64,000 nucleotides of DNA from Lampris incognitus (GCF_029633865.1 NC_079224.1:19421395-19485394); one strand, 5' to 3'; shown: positions 1 to 10,396, numbered from the stretch's first letter. Notes: generated from the letters alone by a model not told the origin. Made by a program: numbers and translations.

Positions 1-545
1 GATTTTTCTTGATTACATACTCAATAATACAGGTAAGAAATCCCAGAAAGTTGAGTCAGTTTATCTGGACACACCATTTATTGAGAGAAACGTTTCATCA
101 CTCATCTAAGTGGTGTGGATACCCGCAGTCAGTCTCAGCTGACAATACAGTGGCATAAGGACCGAAAACAACAATCAGTTTCATATGCAAATTGTCATGA
201 CCATTAACCAGAGTTTCAGTGGCAATGGTTGCAATCAACAGCATTGTAAGATGGCGACAAATGTACCCCCCCCCCCCCGTCCAGTGTGGTCGTTCCCTCG
301 TAACATAGATAGCCTCCCTGACTCCCTGTTCAAACCAGCGTTCCTCCCTATCAAGGATGTGCACATCCTCATCCTTGAAAGAGTGGCCGCTGGCCTGTAG
401 ACCATGGAGTCCTGGCCTAATGCGTTAGCTCTTCTGTGTTGTGCCATCCTCTTGCCCGGCATCTGTTTGGTTCCCCCAATGTTCAAGTCACAACAATCCT
501 CCCGGCATCCTTCCCCAATCCTCTGTGTACTAGTACACATTGCCA
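1..545 (-). mobile_element. Penelope-like element fragment (GIY-YIG end and tail)
   Basis: Read on the minus strand, this encodes the distal part of a GIY-YIG endonuclease domain of the kind found at the C-terminus of fish Penelope-like retroelements. Recognisable pieces are the 'CCDLNIGGTKQ' strand, 'KRMAQHRRAN', and the 'HILDREERWFEQGVREAIY' block. The coding part is followed by a non-coding tail (about 250-1) containing the motif for attttgcatatgaaact-like sequence and the 'gagtgatgaaacgttt' signature. The same tail recurs at 545-945, 2222-3104 and 63085-63830. The reverse transcriptase is absent, so the copy is 5'-truncated and degraded. Confidence 0.75.
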
Positions 546-945
546 TTGTATCTTTAGTTAATGGTCACGGAAATTTGCATATGAAACTGATCGCTTTTTG
601 CGGTCATTATTCCACTTTATTGTTTATAAGGGTGGGGATACCTGCAGTCAGTTGAGACTGGTGAGTGATGAAACGTTTCTCTCAATAAACGTTGTGTCTA
701 GATGAACTGATTCAACTTTCTGTGATTTTTCTTAACTTGATTGTTGAGTGTGCATAGACGTCTGGACACAACGTTTCAGTCTCAGCTGACTGCAGGTATC
801 CCTGCCCTTTTAAACAGCACACTTGCATAACGACTGAACCAACGATCGGTTTCATATTGCCGTGAGTATTAACTAGAGTTACAATGGCCATGTGTTCACA
901 TAGGATTGGGGAATCGTTGCAATCATACGGTTTTGTTAAACCAGA
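545..945. mobile_element. Penelope-like tails in opposite orientations
   Basis: A plus-strand copy of the Penelope-like tail (about 545-770) runs straight into a minus-strand copy (about 762-940). Together with the minus-strand copy at 1-545 this makes a back-to-back cluster. Shared blocks are the 'tgcatatgaaactgatc' segment, 'ggggatacctgcagtcag' and 'gtgagtgatgaaacgttt'. No coding sequence is present. Confidence 0.65.
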
Positions 946-963
946 CAGACCACCATGAGAAAG

Positions 964-1092
964 CCACGACGCCACCCAGTGACACAAATACCGACACAAA
1001 TACAGGCAGTCTTGTCACCTTTTTCTTGTGGCTACTGCCTGGAGCTCGTTTTAGGGGCCCATGGATATTTGTGTCGCTGGGTGCCATCGTGG
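964..1092. repeat. Small MITE-like element with about 26-bp inverted ends
   Basis: The left end (964-989) and the reverse complement of the right end (about 1067-1092) match at roughly 23 of 26 positions; both contain 'cacccag.gacacaaat'. The interior has no coding potential. The family is unknown, and no target-site duplication could be fixed. Confidence 0.45.
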
Positions 1093-1695
1093 TGTTAGCA
1101 ATAGTACTATAGCATTGATCCATTACTTTTATCATACCTGGTGGGCACATGAATCTGCTGTTCATACTTTGACAATGTCCTCCTGAAGTGAGTAGGGAGT
1201 AGTGAATGAATTAACTTTGTTGATTGTCTGATTAAAACAGGTTAAAGTTGAAGAGCGGAGATCACGTGACGTGTAGAATAAACATGTCATGCCCCCCCTC
1301 CTCATGCAAATTCAGAAACTTGTATAGGATTAATGTTCAGCACATTTTTCAACTTTCACCTTAAGCTGTTTTCAACTTTGCTAGCTTTGCAATTTATACT
1401 ACATTCTTAACTTAAAGGTCTACAACTGACAAAGGACTTGAAACAGAGGGCTTCTGCAAGGTGTGCAGTATTCACTCATCTGAAGTGTAGGATGTTAGCA
1501 ATATGCCAACACAGTTTTTACTTAAAACAGACATTTTTATATTGATTACCAAAAATTGTTTGCAAGCGGTGCAGCTTAAACAGACACATTTATGTACAGT
1601 CAAACTTATCTGAGCATTGTTTATTTACTTTATGTTCATCCTATTTATGTTTGATAGTTGTCATTTTGCTTTATTTTTACATTGTGCTCTTACAG
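1093..1695. other. Intron or intergenic DNA with no recognised feature
   Basis: AT-rich, non-coding sequence ending in a good 3' splice site (pyrimidine-rich run and cttacag at 1689-1695). It is presumably intron upstream of the unknown gene that follows. No earlier exon of that gene was found. Confidence 0.4.
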
Positions 1696-3924
1696 GTGAC
1701 TCTTGAGTGTTGTGTAAGCTGGAAAGATCCTATGTATTCTACCCACTCATCTAAAAGGCAAAAGAACTCCAAGAAAGCCCATGAAAGGCTCGAACCCTCT
1801 ACAGATGCTGTCTGGCACAAGTTTAGAAGTACTAGAAAGGGGGAGTCAAGAGATATTTTTATTATCTCAGATGAGGGGACGTACAATGACCTCATTGTTG
1901 AGGAAAAGAAAGCAGGAAATGAGCGTGTGGTCAGGGAAGATGGAGGTGAGCCACTGCAGTTGGTTGATGAAGACGTGACTGATCCCATACTAGGCGGAGA
2001 CCAAGGCTCTTCCGATTCTTTCTCTGTGCACTCAATCGGCACACGCTCTGGTCCCTCATACTCACCCCCAGGCTTGTGCTTTGACTGTCAGACGCTCTAC
2101 AGGAAGGCAAAGAGGATGAAAAAACCTCTTGACAAAATCTTAGACAACGGTGAGCACCATTTTCCCCTGATTAAGTTTATTGGTTCTTACAATTGTACAA
2201 ACCCCTACTTGGATATTCTAAGACGTTTGAATCGATTAATCTGGATGCAACGTTTATTGACAAATGTTTCATTACTCATCTAAGTGACCTCTTCAGTCTA
2301 AGCTGACTGCAGGTATCCCCACCCTTATAAACAATACAGTTGCCTAACGACCGAAACCAACGACCAGTTTCATATTTTCATATGCAAATATGGGCGTGAC
2401 CATTAACTACAGTTTCAATGGCCATGTGTACTATTCACAAAGGATTTGGGAATGTTTGCAATGACAGCATTGTAATATGGCGACAGTGGTACTTCGAGCC
2501 CCCCCAGTTCAGGGATGGTCATTTCCCCTAACATAGATGGCTACTTTGACTCTCCGTTCAAAGCAGTGTTCCTCCATATCAAGGATGTGTACACATCGTG
2601 GAGTCCTGGCCTGACACGTTAGCTCTCCTGCTAACACGTCAGGCCAGGACTCCAGTGTCTACACCCATCTACAGGCCAGTGGCCACTCTTTCAGTGCACG
2701 GCCTTGATGGGGACAAACGCTGGTTTGAATGGGGAGTCAAACGAGGCCACCTATGTTAAGAGGGAATGACCATCCCTGAACCGGGGGGGGGGGGGGGGGC
2801 TAAGATTACATCTGTCGCCATCTTACAATGCTGTGATTGCAAACATTCTCAAATCCTCTGAATAGTCCATATGGCCATTGAAACTCTAGTTAATGGTCAC
2901 ATCCATATTTGCATATGAAACTGGTCATTGGTCAGTTGTCATGTCAGTTGTATTATTTATAAGGCTGGGGATACCTGCAGTCAGTTTAGACTTAAGAGAT
3001 CACTTGGATGAGTGATGAAACGAATCTCAGTAAATGTTGCATCCAGATGAACTGATTCAAACTTCTTTGATTTTCTTACCTGGATTATTGAGCATGCATA
3101 AAGACCCTACTCTTTGTTCATCAGATCCCAAATCGCTGACATGTGACCAGTGGATCTTGAAAAAAAAGTGGAGACCAAGGCGTCTGTGTCCTGCAAAAGG
3201 GTAAAATTGTATAGTGTTGTGAATGGTTAGTGGCTTTGTGTGCCCTCATAGTACAGCAATAGAAACCAGGTAGGTTGTACAGTATAAGCTGTTAATATCT
3301 ACAGATAATCAAACACCATTCCTATGTTTAATGCTTTGACAGTAGACTTTGGACCAGTTTACGGCTAATCAAAAAAAGATGCAATGAAAAGTACCGGAAC
3401 CAGTGTGATGGAACTGGAACACAGTCAGCGTGCTCTAGACCACACAGTTTCCTACAGAGGTAATCTACAGTCCGCATTAGTATTAGTCTTGTGTGACAAA
3501 CTTTGATGGGTAACTGTAATGTGTTTTTTATCTCAGGAACCTCAGGCTTTGTGTCAAGATGCTGAAAAAAAGGAAAGAGCAGAGGATCAGGAGGAGAAAG
3601 AGATCCAGAAACGTCACTCAGGAGCCACACCTTACAAAACGGCGGCAATGCCACAGCGACAGTCACCATAGCATTGCCATCCTGCCAAATGGAAATCCTC
3701 ACCCTAGTTTCAGTAGTGAATCCGTTCTGTGGAGCTGTAGTGAAGATGAGGAGTCTTGCACCCATCTTACTTTTGAAGTGATTCCCTCTTCAGTCACTAT
3801 GGAAACCCAGCCACCAGAGGCCCAGACCAGACAACAATTATCAACACAGAGCAGGGCGTTTAGAGACTTGCTAACAAAACAATGTGGCAACAACAGTACG
3901 ATTGTCAAGGAATCATGTTTGTGA
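1696..3924 (+). CDS. Unrecognised basic (nuclear?) protein, last three coding exons
   Basis: I do not recognise this gene. Three exons join cleanly: 1696-2149, 3125-3200 and 3537-3924 (454+76+388 = 918 nt, 305 codons plus TGA). The introns have GT...AG ends and the frame stays open across both joins. The first exon has an acceptor but no start codon, so the N-terminus lies upstream, possibly beyond the window. The product begins with an acidic, Ser-rich segment (VRED, DEDVTDPI). A Cys pair follows (CFDC), then a run of Lys/Arg blocks (KAKRMKK, KKKWRPRR, KKRKEQRIRRRKRSR) that look like bipartite nuclear-localisation signals. The C-terminal 120 residues are polar and low in structure. A Penelope-like palindrome occupies the first intron. 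A polyadenylation signal follows at 4100. The exon structure makes a real host gene likely, but the function is unknown. Confidence 0.6.
2222..3104. mobile_element. Head-to-head pair of Penelope-like fragments (about 880-bp palindrome)
   Basis: A minus-strand copy (about 2222-2627) faces a plus-strand copy (about 2628-3104), and the symmetry point is at 2624-2629. The innermost arms, 2601-2623 and 2630-2652, are almost perfectly complementary. Each half carries GIY-YIG coding debris inward and the non-coding tail outward. The left tail has a hammerhead-like core on the minus strand at 2266-2296. The pair sits in the first intron of the unknown gene. Confidence 0.7.
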
Positions 3925-4365
3925 GGTCGCTTTCAGTTTATTGAAAATGCTGCTAATTGATGCACAGGCTTTGATTGCATAATCCCTTGTAATCTGAAGT
4001 CATACTTAGTTTGAGTTTTAGTATGTAATGTCTTGCACTTCAGTTTCAATTTAAGTGTTTTTTTGTTTGTTTTTTTAATTCAGTTTGTTCTTGAACACTA
4101 AATAAACTCCTAAGTATTTAGTCTGCTTGAACAAGTGGGATTAAATGTTTTAATATTGTTCGAAGGCAACAAACTCAACCCTCAGTACTGTTTTGGGTGT
4201 CCAAAAACATCTTCGGGATCAGCTATTTTGTCAAAACAAAAGCATTTATATGGACTCTTGTAAAGATTTACAGTTGGGCCTGCCTCTCACAGTCCTTAGT
4301 AAAAAAATAAACCATTACTTGTCTACTTTTTACAAATTTGCCTGTACTTTTTTTCTTTTCTTGGA
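3925..4365. other. 3' UTR and intergenic DNA
   Basis: 3' untranslated sequence of the preceding gene up to about 4120, then unremarkable AT-rich DNA. No ORF or repeat was recognised. Confidence 0.4.
4100..4105 (+). terminator. Polyadenylation signal AATAAA of the unknown gene
   Basis: A canonical AATAAA lies 176 nt after the stop codon at 3922-3924, followed by T/G-rich sequence. Confidence 0.5.
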
Positions 4366-4697
4366 TTTTTTTTCCCACCCTTTTTCTCCCCAATTGTACC
4401 TGGGCAATTACCCCGCTCTCTGAGCCATCCCGGTCGCTGCTCCACCCCCTCTGCCGATCCGGGGGAGGGCTGCAGACTACCACATGCTTCCTCCGATACA
4501 TGTGGAGTCGCCAGCCGCTGCTTTTCACCTGACGGTGAGGAGTTTTGGCAGGGGGAGGTAGCGTGTGGGAGGAGCACGCTATTCCCCCCAGGTCCCCCTC
4601 CCTCCCGAACAGGTGCCCCGACCAACCAGAGGAGGCGCTAGTGCAGCGACCAGGACAAATGCCCACACCCGGCCTCCCACCCGCAGACGTGGCCAGT
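4366..4697 (-). repeat. tRNA-derived SINE family B, head missing
   Basis: This matches the body of the SINE copies at 18929, 38316, 39186 and 41990. Shared blocks include 'ctgccgatccggg', 'atacatgtggagtcgcca', 'ttcacctgac' and 'gaggcgctagtgcag'. The tRNA-like head is absent from this copy. Confidence 0.7.
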
Positions 4698-4906
4698 TGA
4701 ACATATGGAGATGCCGTGTCAGCTGCACATTGCTGTGTGCCTTTGTACCAAGCCTCCAGTAAGTATAACAAAGTACTTCTTTTTCATACGTTTCCCTCCG
4801 GTGCGGAAACCGGAAGAAAATGGTTGTCGCTATCCAGGGGGACAACACTATTAGAAGATGCCACCGCCTCCATCCCAAAAAAGCCTAGCAGAGGATGTGT
4901 GTTGTC

Positions 4907-5159
4907 TTGAGGACAAAATGTCCATCCTGTAAATAGCAATTATCTGTATACATACATGAAATCTGTTTTCTATTGTTAAAGTTGTTTGATATTGGTTTAT
5001 TGAAATCACTTTGTTCAATGATGAAATGAGTGGTATACTCTCTTGAGGATAAAATGTGAATCTTGTAAATAGCAATTATTTATATATACATGAAATCTGT
5101 TTTATATTCAAGTTACTGAATATTGGTTTACTGGAATACATTTTCTTTGTTCAATTTAA
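4907..5159. repeat. Local tandem duplication, unit about 135 bp
   Basis: 4907-5023 and 5042-5159 share blocks in the same order: 'cttgagga.aaaatgt', 'gtaaatagcaatta', 'acatgaaatctgtttt' and 'atattggttta'. It is non-coding and not related to the other repeats here. Confidence 0.6.
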
Positions 5160-5637
5160 CTGGTACGCAGATTTTTTGGTCACCCACCTGTCAGTTCTGC
5201 TGGTTTACCTTTCTATAACAATTACTGTAGTTAATACAAGACACAACATTCCAATGCTAATCATTTATCTTTATTACACTGAGTTAAAGCACTCCAAATA
5301 ACAACGGTCACTGTCAAAACACTTGATACAGGGAGAAAAACGAGACGTCCGCAGAGCCAAACTAGATGAAGGAGCAGAGGGAGTTAACAGATAATTATAA
5401 TAATTATAATTATAATTGCAATTAAAATAAATTCTCCTTCTAATCAAACATCCGAAAAGATGAGTAAAGTATTGTTCTTGCAACTGCATTTATAACCTCT
5501 TTTTTTTAAGCTCAAAACTTAATTCAACCATGTTATGTGATCTGCCACTTCAGTACAACAACAAATATTAGTGCCCTACAGAAAATTACAGATAAACATT
5601 TAAACACACAGTATTACATTATATACACCACCACTGA
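5160..5637. other. AT-rich DNA, no gene seen
   Basis: Contains a short (TAA/ATT)n stretch near 5392-5420 but no coding signal or recognisable mobile element. Confidence 0.35.
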
Positions 5638-6184
5638 CTATCCCTGTAACAAACTGAGCTGAGGAAGGCAGCGGGCAGAGCAGGTCTCCATTGCAGGGAA
5701 GCAGAAAAGTAAAAAAAAGAAAAGAAAAAAGAAATGGTCAATTTTATCTGAGATTGTGGCTGTGATTTCTTTGTCTCTGGGAATCCTCTGAATGAACATG
5801 CCTTCCTGTGTGTAGACAACAACGTCACACCATTCAAGTCCAGAAATTAACAGCTGACTCTGGATCTGCCAAAAGTACGGATTCACCAGACCAAGTTCAA
5901 CACCCCGCATTTAAACAAAAACAAGTTTTCAGTAAATAAACAAATATCCTTAAATTAAATAAAAGTACCATGTTAAGAAAGTTAGTTACTGTAGTTCTTG
6001 GTTTATGCCACGTCTGACCAGTTTCCGTGCAGCTGTGTGTTGGGGGAGCAGAGGTGGTCTTCAGCTGGGAATGATGTGCAGCCTGGTAAAGAAGCGCTGC
6101 CATGTGGTTGCATAAAGCTGTACCTGCCACACAGGCACACTGGCAGCTCTGTAGCTGCACAGGATGGGAACCCCCATGTACAAT
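5638..6184 (-). pseudogene. SWIM zinc-finger / YqaJ-like nuclease gene remnant
   Basis: An intact-looking exon at 6184-5990 (65 codons, acceptor attttcag, donor gtaact) encodes a SWIM-type zinc finger: C-x-C followed by C-x-H (CQCAC...LCNHMAALLYQ). After it comes the segment 'PPTHSCTETGQTWHKPR', typical of multicopy fish proteins that join a SWIM finger to a YqaJ/lambda-exonuclease domain. Further downstream, 5910 to about 5720 encodes 'NPYFWQIQSQLL', 'LEWCDVVVYTQ' and 'IQRIPRDKEI'. These match the terminal strands of the YqaJ nuclease fold that follow the catalytic core. The 200 or so residues of nuclease core normally lying between are missing, so this is probably a dead copy, although a gapped assembly or unrecognised exons cannot be excluded. 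Such genes are repetitive in fish and may travel with transposons. Confidence 0.5.
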
Positions 6185-6948
6185 CTGAAAATACACACTT
6201 CTGTTACAACACATACTGTACTTGCTGCAAGTGCAGTTCAACATTAAAACATTGTTTATAAACAATACATGGGTGAACTTTTGTTATAAAGGAGAATACA
6301 TGAGTACAGTGAGAAAAATATGAATGATGTATGAATTGATTATATGAATGAGAAAAAAGGAACCAAAAAAAAACCCACAGTTGATATGCACTAATGTGTA
6401 AATCAGAATTTGTAGCCAAACCATTACTAATCTCACTTTACTCATTTAAGATAATAAGGGAACACAGAACGTGTGTAAAAGTGACGGAACTCACAACGCA
6501 ATATTGTTTCTGCGAATCCCATTATTTTTTACACATTTTTATACACTAGGGTGGGTTATGTATGGGGTAGCATACGAAATATATTTTTAACGTAGCCGTT
6601 AACAGTATTAGATTCATAGCAGTGATATGATTCACAGAAGCTTTATTGATTTGACGAACAGGGACCTGTCTCACGAACCAGTACACTGAAATTCTCCAGA
6701 AGGATTTAATCCATTAATGATTTTAAATTGCACTTCCTTTACTTTTGGTACAGCTGGAAACTGACGGAATTTTGTTCCCAATTTTCCACCTGCATCTTTG
6801 GAGAAATATTGTAAAACTGGGTTTCTGTTTAATGGACTGACAGCAGGCTAAGCGGTCTGGATACTGGATGGATGTAATTCTTTGACAATGACTCTCTGGA
6901 TTGTGGTGTTGGGCAATTTTCGACCGATGACATCATGTCCATTGAGTG
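6185..6948. other. No gene seen
   Basis: AT-rich sequence without a convincing ORF. A weak match to the GGAT-tailed SINE end lies near 6836-6875. Confidence 0.35.
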
Positions 6949-7056
6949 TACATATAGGTGTCTGTAGGGACGCCCGACCAAGCTGGAGGTAACACGGGGG
7001 TTCGAACTGGCGATCCCCATGTTGGTAGGCAGCGGAATAGACCGCTACACTACTCA
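6949..7056 (-). repeat. SINE family B, tRNA-like head only
   Basis: On the minus strand this reads as the Pol III promoter head of SINE B: an A-box-like stretch near the start, and 'cgaacccccgtgttacctcc' with a B box. The body is missing. Confidence 0.6.
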
Positions 7057-7129
7057 GACACTGTTTTGTTTGTTTGTTTTTGACCTGACTGTTGTTGTTT
7101 TTTTTTTGTGAGGGGGGGGGGGTTATTGT

Positions 7130-7183
7130 TTTATTTGTTTGTATGAAATGTGCTATACAAATAAAGTCTGATTGATTGATTAC
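7130..7183 (+). repeat. LINE-type 3' tail fragment
   Basis: 'gtgctatacaaataaagt' followed by short (TGAT)n is the usual 3' end of fish non-LTR elements. No coding sequence remains. Confidence 0.4.
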
Positions 7184-8460
7184 TTTGCATGTCCAAATGT
7201 GTATGGATTTCTACTGGCCACAACATGTAAGTAGGCTTTCTATTTTTAGTAGATTTGTGTCCTGAATTTGACATTTTGTAAAACCATGGACAGCTTCGCG
7301 CAGCTTGAAAGAAAATGTGAAAATATCTTAACCCTCATTCTTCCCTAAAGATCCACATGATGGTGCCACTTTACAGCCTAACGTGCTGCCTCCGAAGGGT
7401 CTCATGCCGTTAGGGGAGCCCGAAAGAAGTATTTTATTTGAAACTGATTGGCTATGCTGTGTTGTAGGCCAACATTTGAGCCGGGACTGTGGCAAGAGAA
7501 CAATTAGGTGTGTAAAAAGGAGGTTTGTGATCACTATTGGATGAATTAGCGGCGGAGGAAACATGGACACAGCGAGAAGAAGATAAGAAGCTGGGAATTG
7601 AATCTTGAGTATGGGAGGTTTGAAAGTATGTGTGTGTGTGTGGGGGGGGGTCTGTTTGCCAATGTGTCAGTGCAGTGAGGGAGGGGGGTATTGGGGGATT
7701 AACTGGCAGAAATGTGCCTGCTGACTTGTCATCACACCCATAACTGTACGTGAGAGGCTCCCAATGCTCAAAAGAAGTGTGCCAGCTCCTTATCCAAGCT
7801 CCTTATCAAGCCAGTCTAGGACTAACAGACCGGACCACGTCATCTCGACAAAGGGACACAGAAAGCGATAATAAAACAGGACGCGCGCTCTTAGGGCTCA
7901 TTTACAAAGAAAGAGTTTAGGGGAGTGTCATTATCCTCTGCTACTCTGTATGTCCGGGTAGTTACCAGAGCATAGAGTAGCAGAGGATAACCATCATCTC
8001 ACATTCACTTGCAGAATATCGCACTCTCTCCCTGTCGCTCCCCTTCGCTCACAGCCAAACATACATGCATCACAACAGATGATGACACAAGTAGGTTAAC
8101 TATTTTCACGCCACAGTGAGAGCAGAAGCTCGCCTAATACTGAAAGTGTCCAAAATGAACAGACCATGAAGTTAGAGCCACTGCTGCCTACATACACACA
8201 CATGGGATGCAGTTGCAGTCGGGATTACTTGTACAGTCATTGTTTGAGTCTCATTGGCCCGCTTTTCCATTGCCAGTGCGACCTGATTGTCACAACCCTG
8301 GGGTCTCGGGGGTCATAACAATACAAGCAACAAACACATACACACACAAAGAGAGCATGGTATCCTGCGATAGAACCATATCAGCACCTGACACCTCGAA
8401 AACAGGAAGAAGGTTTCAGCGGGGACACAGATGTGTTTGGGGGTGGAGCGGAATGGAGGC
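7184..8460. other. Upstream region of cxcr4, no ORF
   Basis: No coding signal was found. Short runs of (GT)n and G occur near 7629-7650. The only ordered structure is the hairpin at 7931-7990, listed separately. Part of this interval may hold cxcr4 enhancers, but no specific site is claimed. Confidence 0.35.
7931..7990. other. Short perfect hairpin, miRNA-precursor-like
   Basis: 7931-7947 and 7974-7990 are perfect 17-nt inverted repeats, extended by about 3 more pairs across a 2-nt bulge, with a loop of roughly 17 nt. The 60-nt span lies about 500 bp upstream of the cxcr4 TATA box. I know of no family match. Confidence 0.4.
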
Positions 8461-8467
8461 TATAAAA
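8461..8467 (+). promoter_or_regulatory. TATA box of cxcr4
   Basis: TATAAAA lies 70 bp before the start codon, preceded by a G-rich stretch (GGGGGTGGAGCGG). Transcription would begin near 8490-8500, giving a 5' UTR of about 40 nt. Confidence 0.6.
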
Positions 8468-8536
8468 CGCCACTAGACAGGGATCTCCACTTCACTCCAC
8501 ACTTGGCCGAAGAGGGAGAGAAGGATTGTCTCCATC

Positions 8537-10396
8537 ATGTCTTACTATGAGGTATGGACCCAACTGATTTGTGATACTTAAGTTTGGACGCTTTTATCAG
8601 CATGCATCATATGAGACAATGGATTAAAAAAATCATTTAGTTCTGTCAATATAAAGGTCTGTCGATGGCACATCTTTCTTTCATAATTGCTAATTAGTGT
8701 ATGTAAAGTTAAAAAAACTACCAAGGATTCACTTTAATTGCTCTTCTCTATCCTCCGTCTGTTGCTCCGCTCCATATTCACACTCACATCACCTGTTTGC
8801 TTACAGCATATCTTCGTGGACTACGAATACAATGATACAGGCTCGGGCTCGGGTTCTGGGGACCTGGGCGTGGATTTTGAGGAGCCGTGTAACACAGAGC
8901 AGCTGGTGACCCCTGACCTTACCCAGGTCTTCCTTCCTGTGGTCTATGCACTCATCTTCATCCTGGGCATCACTGGCAATGGCCTTGTCGTTATTGTGCT
9001 GGGCTTCCAGCGCAGGTGAGAGTTTAGGAGGGCTTGTGGTTGGTGTGCCTGCAACATGACTGAAGCCATTCCCTTTCCACATTGTTTCCTTGCTATAAAG
9101 TGGCACGCAAACAAACCAGTGTGTCTCATTGAGAATCAAGCAGCTCAGAGAGATAGACAACAGCAACAAATTTAGAGGGATTTTGTGTGTGTGTGTGTGT
9201 TTCTACAGGTCAAAATGCAGTCTCACAGACCGGTATCGACTCCACCTCTCTGCTGCCGATCTGCTGTTTGTGCTGGCACTGCCATTCTGGGCTGTGGATG
9301 CAGCGCTGTCTAACTGGCATTTTGGCGCAGCCACATGCGTGGGTGTGCATGTGATCTACACGGTCAACCTGTATGGCAGCGTGCTCATCCTGGCCTTCAT
9401 CAGCCTGGACCGCTATCTGGCAGTGGTCCGAGCCACAGATACCAGCACCACAGGCCTGAGACAGCTCCTGGCCCGGAGATTGGTTTATATGGGTGAGTGT
9501 CTGACTATACTTCCTCTATTAATCTGTAAGTACTTTTCACCCCTTTTCTGGCTCTGTCTGTTTTTTCACTCACTCATCTTATCTCTCTTAATCCCTCATC
9601 TCTCACCCTCTCTCCCCTGCAGCTTTCTTCTACCATTAAATTCACCCTAAACTTTTCCCTCTTTGTTCAGGTGCCAGACTGCCTCTTCCTTGCTCCACTA
9701 CTTCTCATTTTTCATGCTCAACAGAGCACTCGCTCCTCTTCTGTTATTTCTCCATATTCCCATATTCCCTTATCTTATTTCCATCTCTCTCTTCCTCCAG
9801 GTGCTTGGTTGCCGGCGGGTCTGCTGGCTGTGCCAGACTTGATATTTGCCCGAACTGAGGAGCGAGGAGAAGGGGTGACTGTGTGCCAGCGGTTCTACCC
9901 AGTAAAGAACGCTCCGCTCTGGGTGGCGGTTTTTAACCTCCAGCTGGTTCTGGTTGGTCTGGTGATCCCAGGTGTAGTTCTTTTGGTTTGTTACTGTGTG
10001 ATTGTCACCAGGCTGACCCGTGGCCCACTGGGTGGCCAGAGGCAGAAACGGCGAGCCGTTAGGACCACTGTGGCGTTGGTTCTCTGCTTCTTTGTGTGCT
10101 GGCTCCCCTATGGGGTGGGCATCTCTGTGGATGCCCTACTGCGCCTGGAGGTGTTGCCCGGAGGTTGCAGCCTGAAGGCAGGCCTGGAAGTGTGGCTTGC
10201 AGTGGCAGAGCCGATGGCCTTCGCTCACTGTTGCCTGAATCCACTGCTTTACGCTTTCCTGGGGGCAGGGTTCAAGAGCTCTGCCCGCAGAGCTTTAACG
10301 CTAAGCCGCGCCTCAAGTTTGAAGATACTACCCAGAAGGCGTGCTGGAGCCTCCACAACCACAGAATCAGAGTCATCCAGTTTACATTCTAGCTAA
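8537..10396 (+). CDS. cxcr4: C-X-C chemokine receptor 4 (CXCL12 receptor)
   Basis: Seven-transmembrane G-protein-coupled receptor for CXCL12, acting at the plasma membrane in migration of germ, immune and neural cells. Exons are 8537-8551, 8807-9015, 9209-9492 and 9801-10396 (1104 nt, 367 aa). A tiny first coding exon (MSYYE) followed by the rest matches the mammalian layout, but two further introns (9016-9208 and 9493-9800) split the body. The N-terminus has acceptor tyrosines and an N-glycosylation site (N14-D-T). The WAVDA motif (D105, equal to human D97), the DRY motif (142-144), the NPLLY motif of TM7 and the Ser-rich tail ending [10 protein letters not shown] are all present. Counterparts of human D171, D262 and E288 are kept, whereas human D187 after the ECL2 cysteine is Gln here. 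The start MSYYEHI resembles teleost cxcr4a more than cxcr4b, but the paralogue cannot be fixed from this window. The AATAAA is at 10657. Confidence 0.93.

Noticed and set aside
4268-4878. Overlapping long frames around 4300-4880
   Set aside because: GC-rich SINE B body gives open frames in several phases at once; the same pseudo-peptides recur at 38362 and 39227.
8801-9169. 122-codon minus-strand frame across cxcr4 exon 2
   Set aside because: Antisense shadow of the receptor exon; the sense strand has splice sites and conserved protein motifs.
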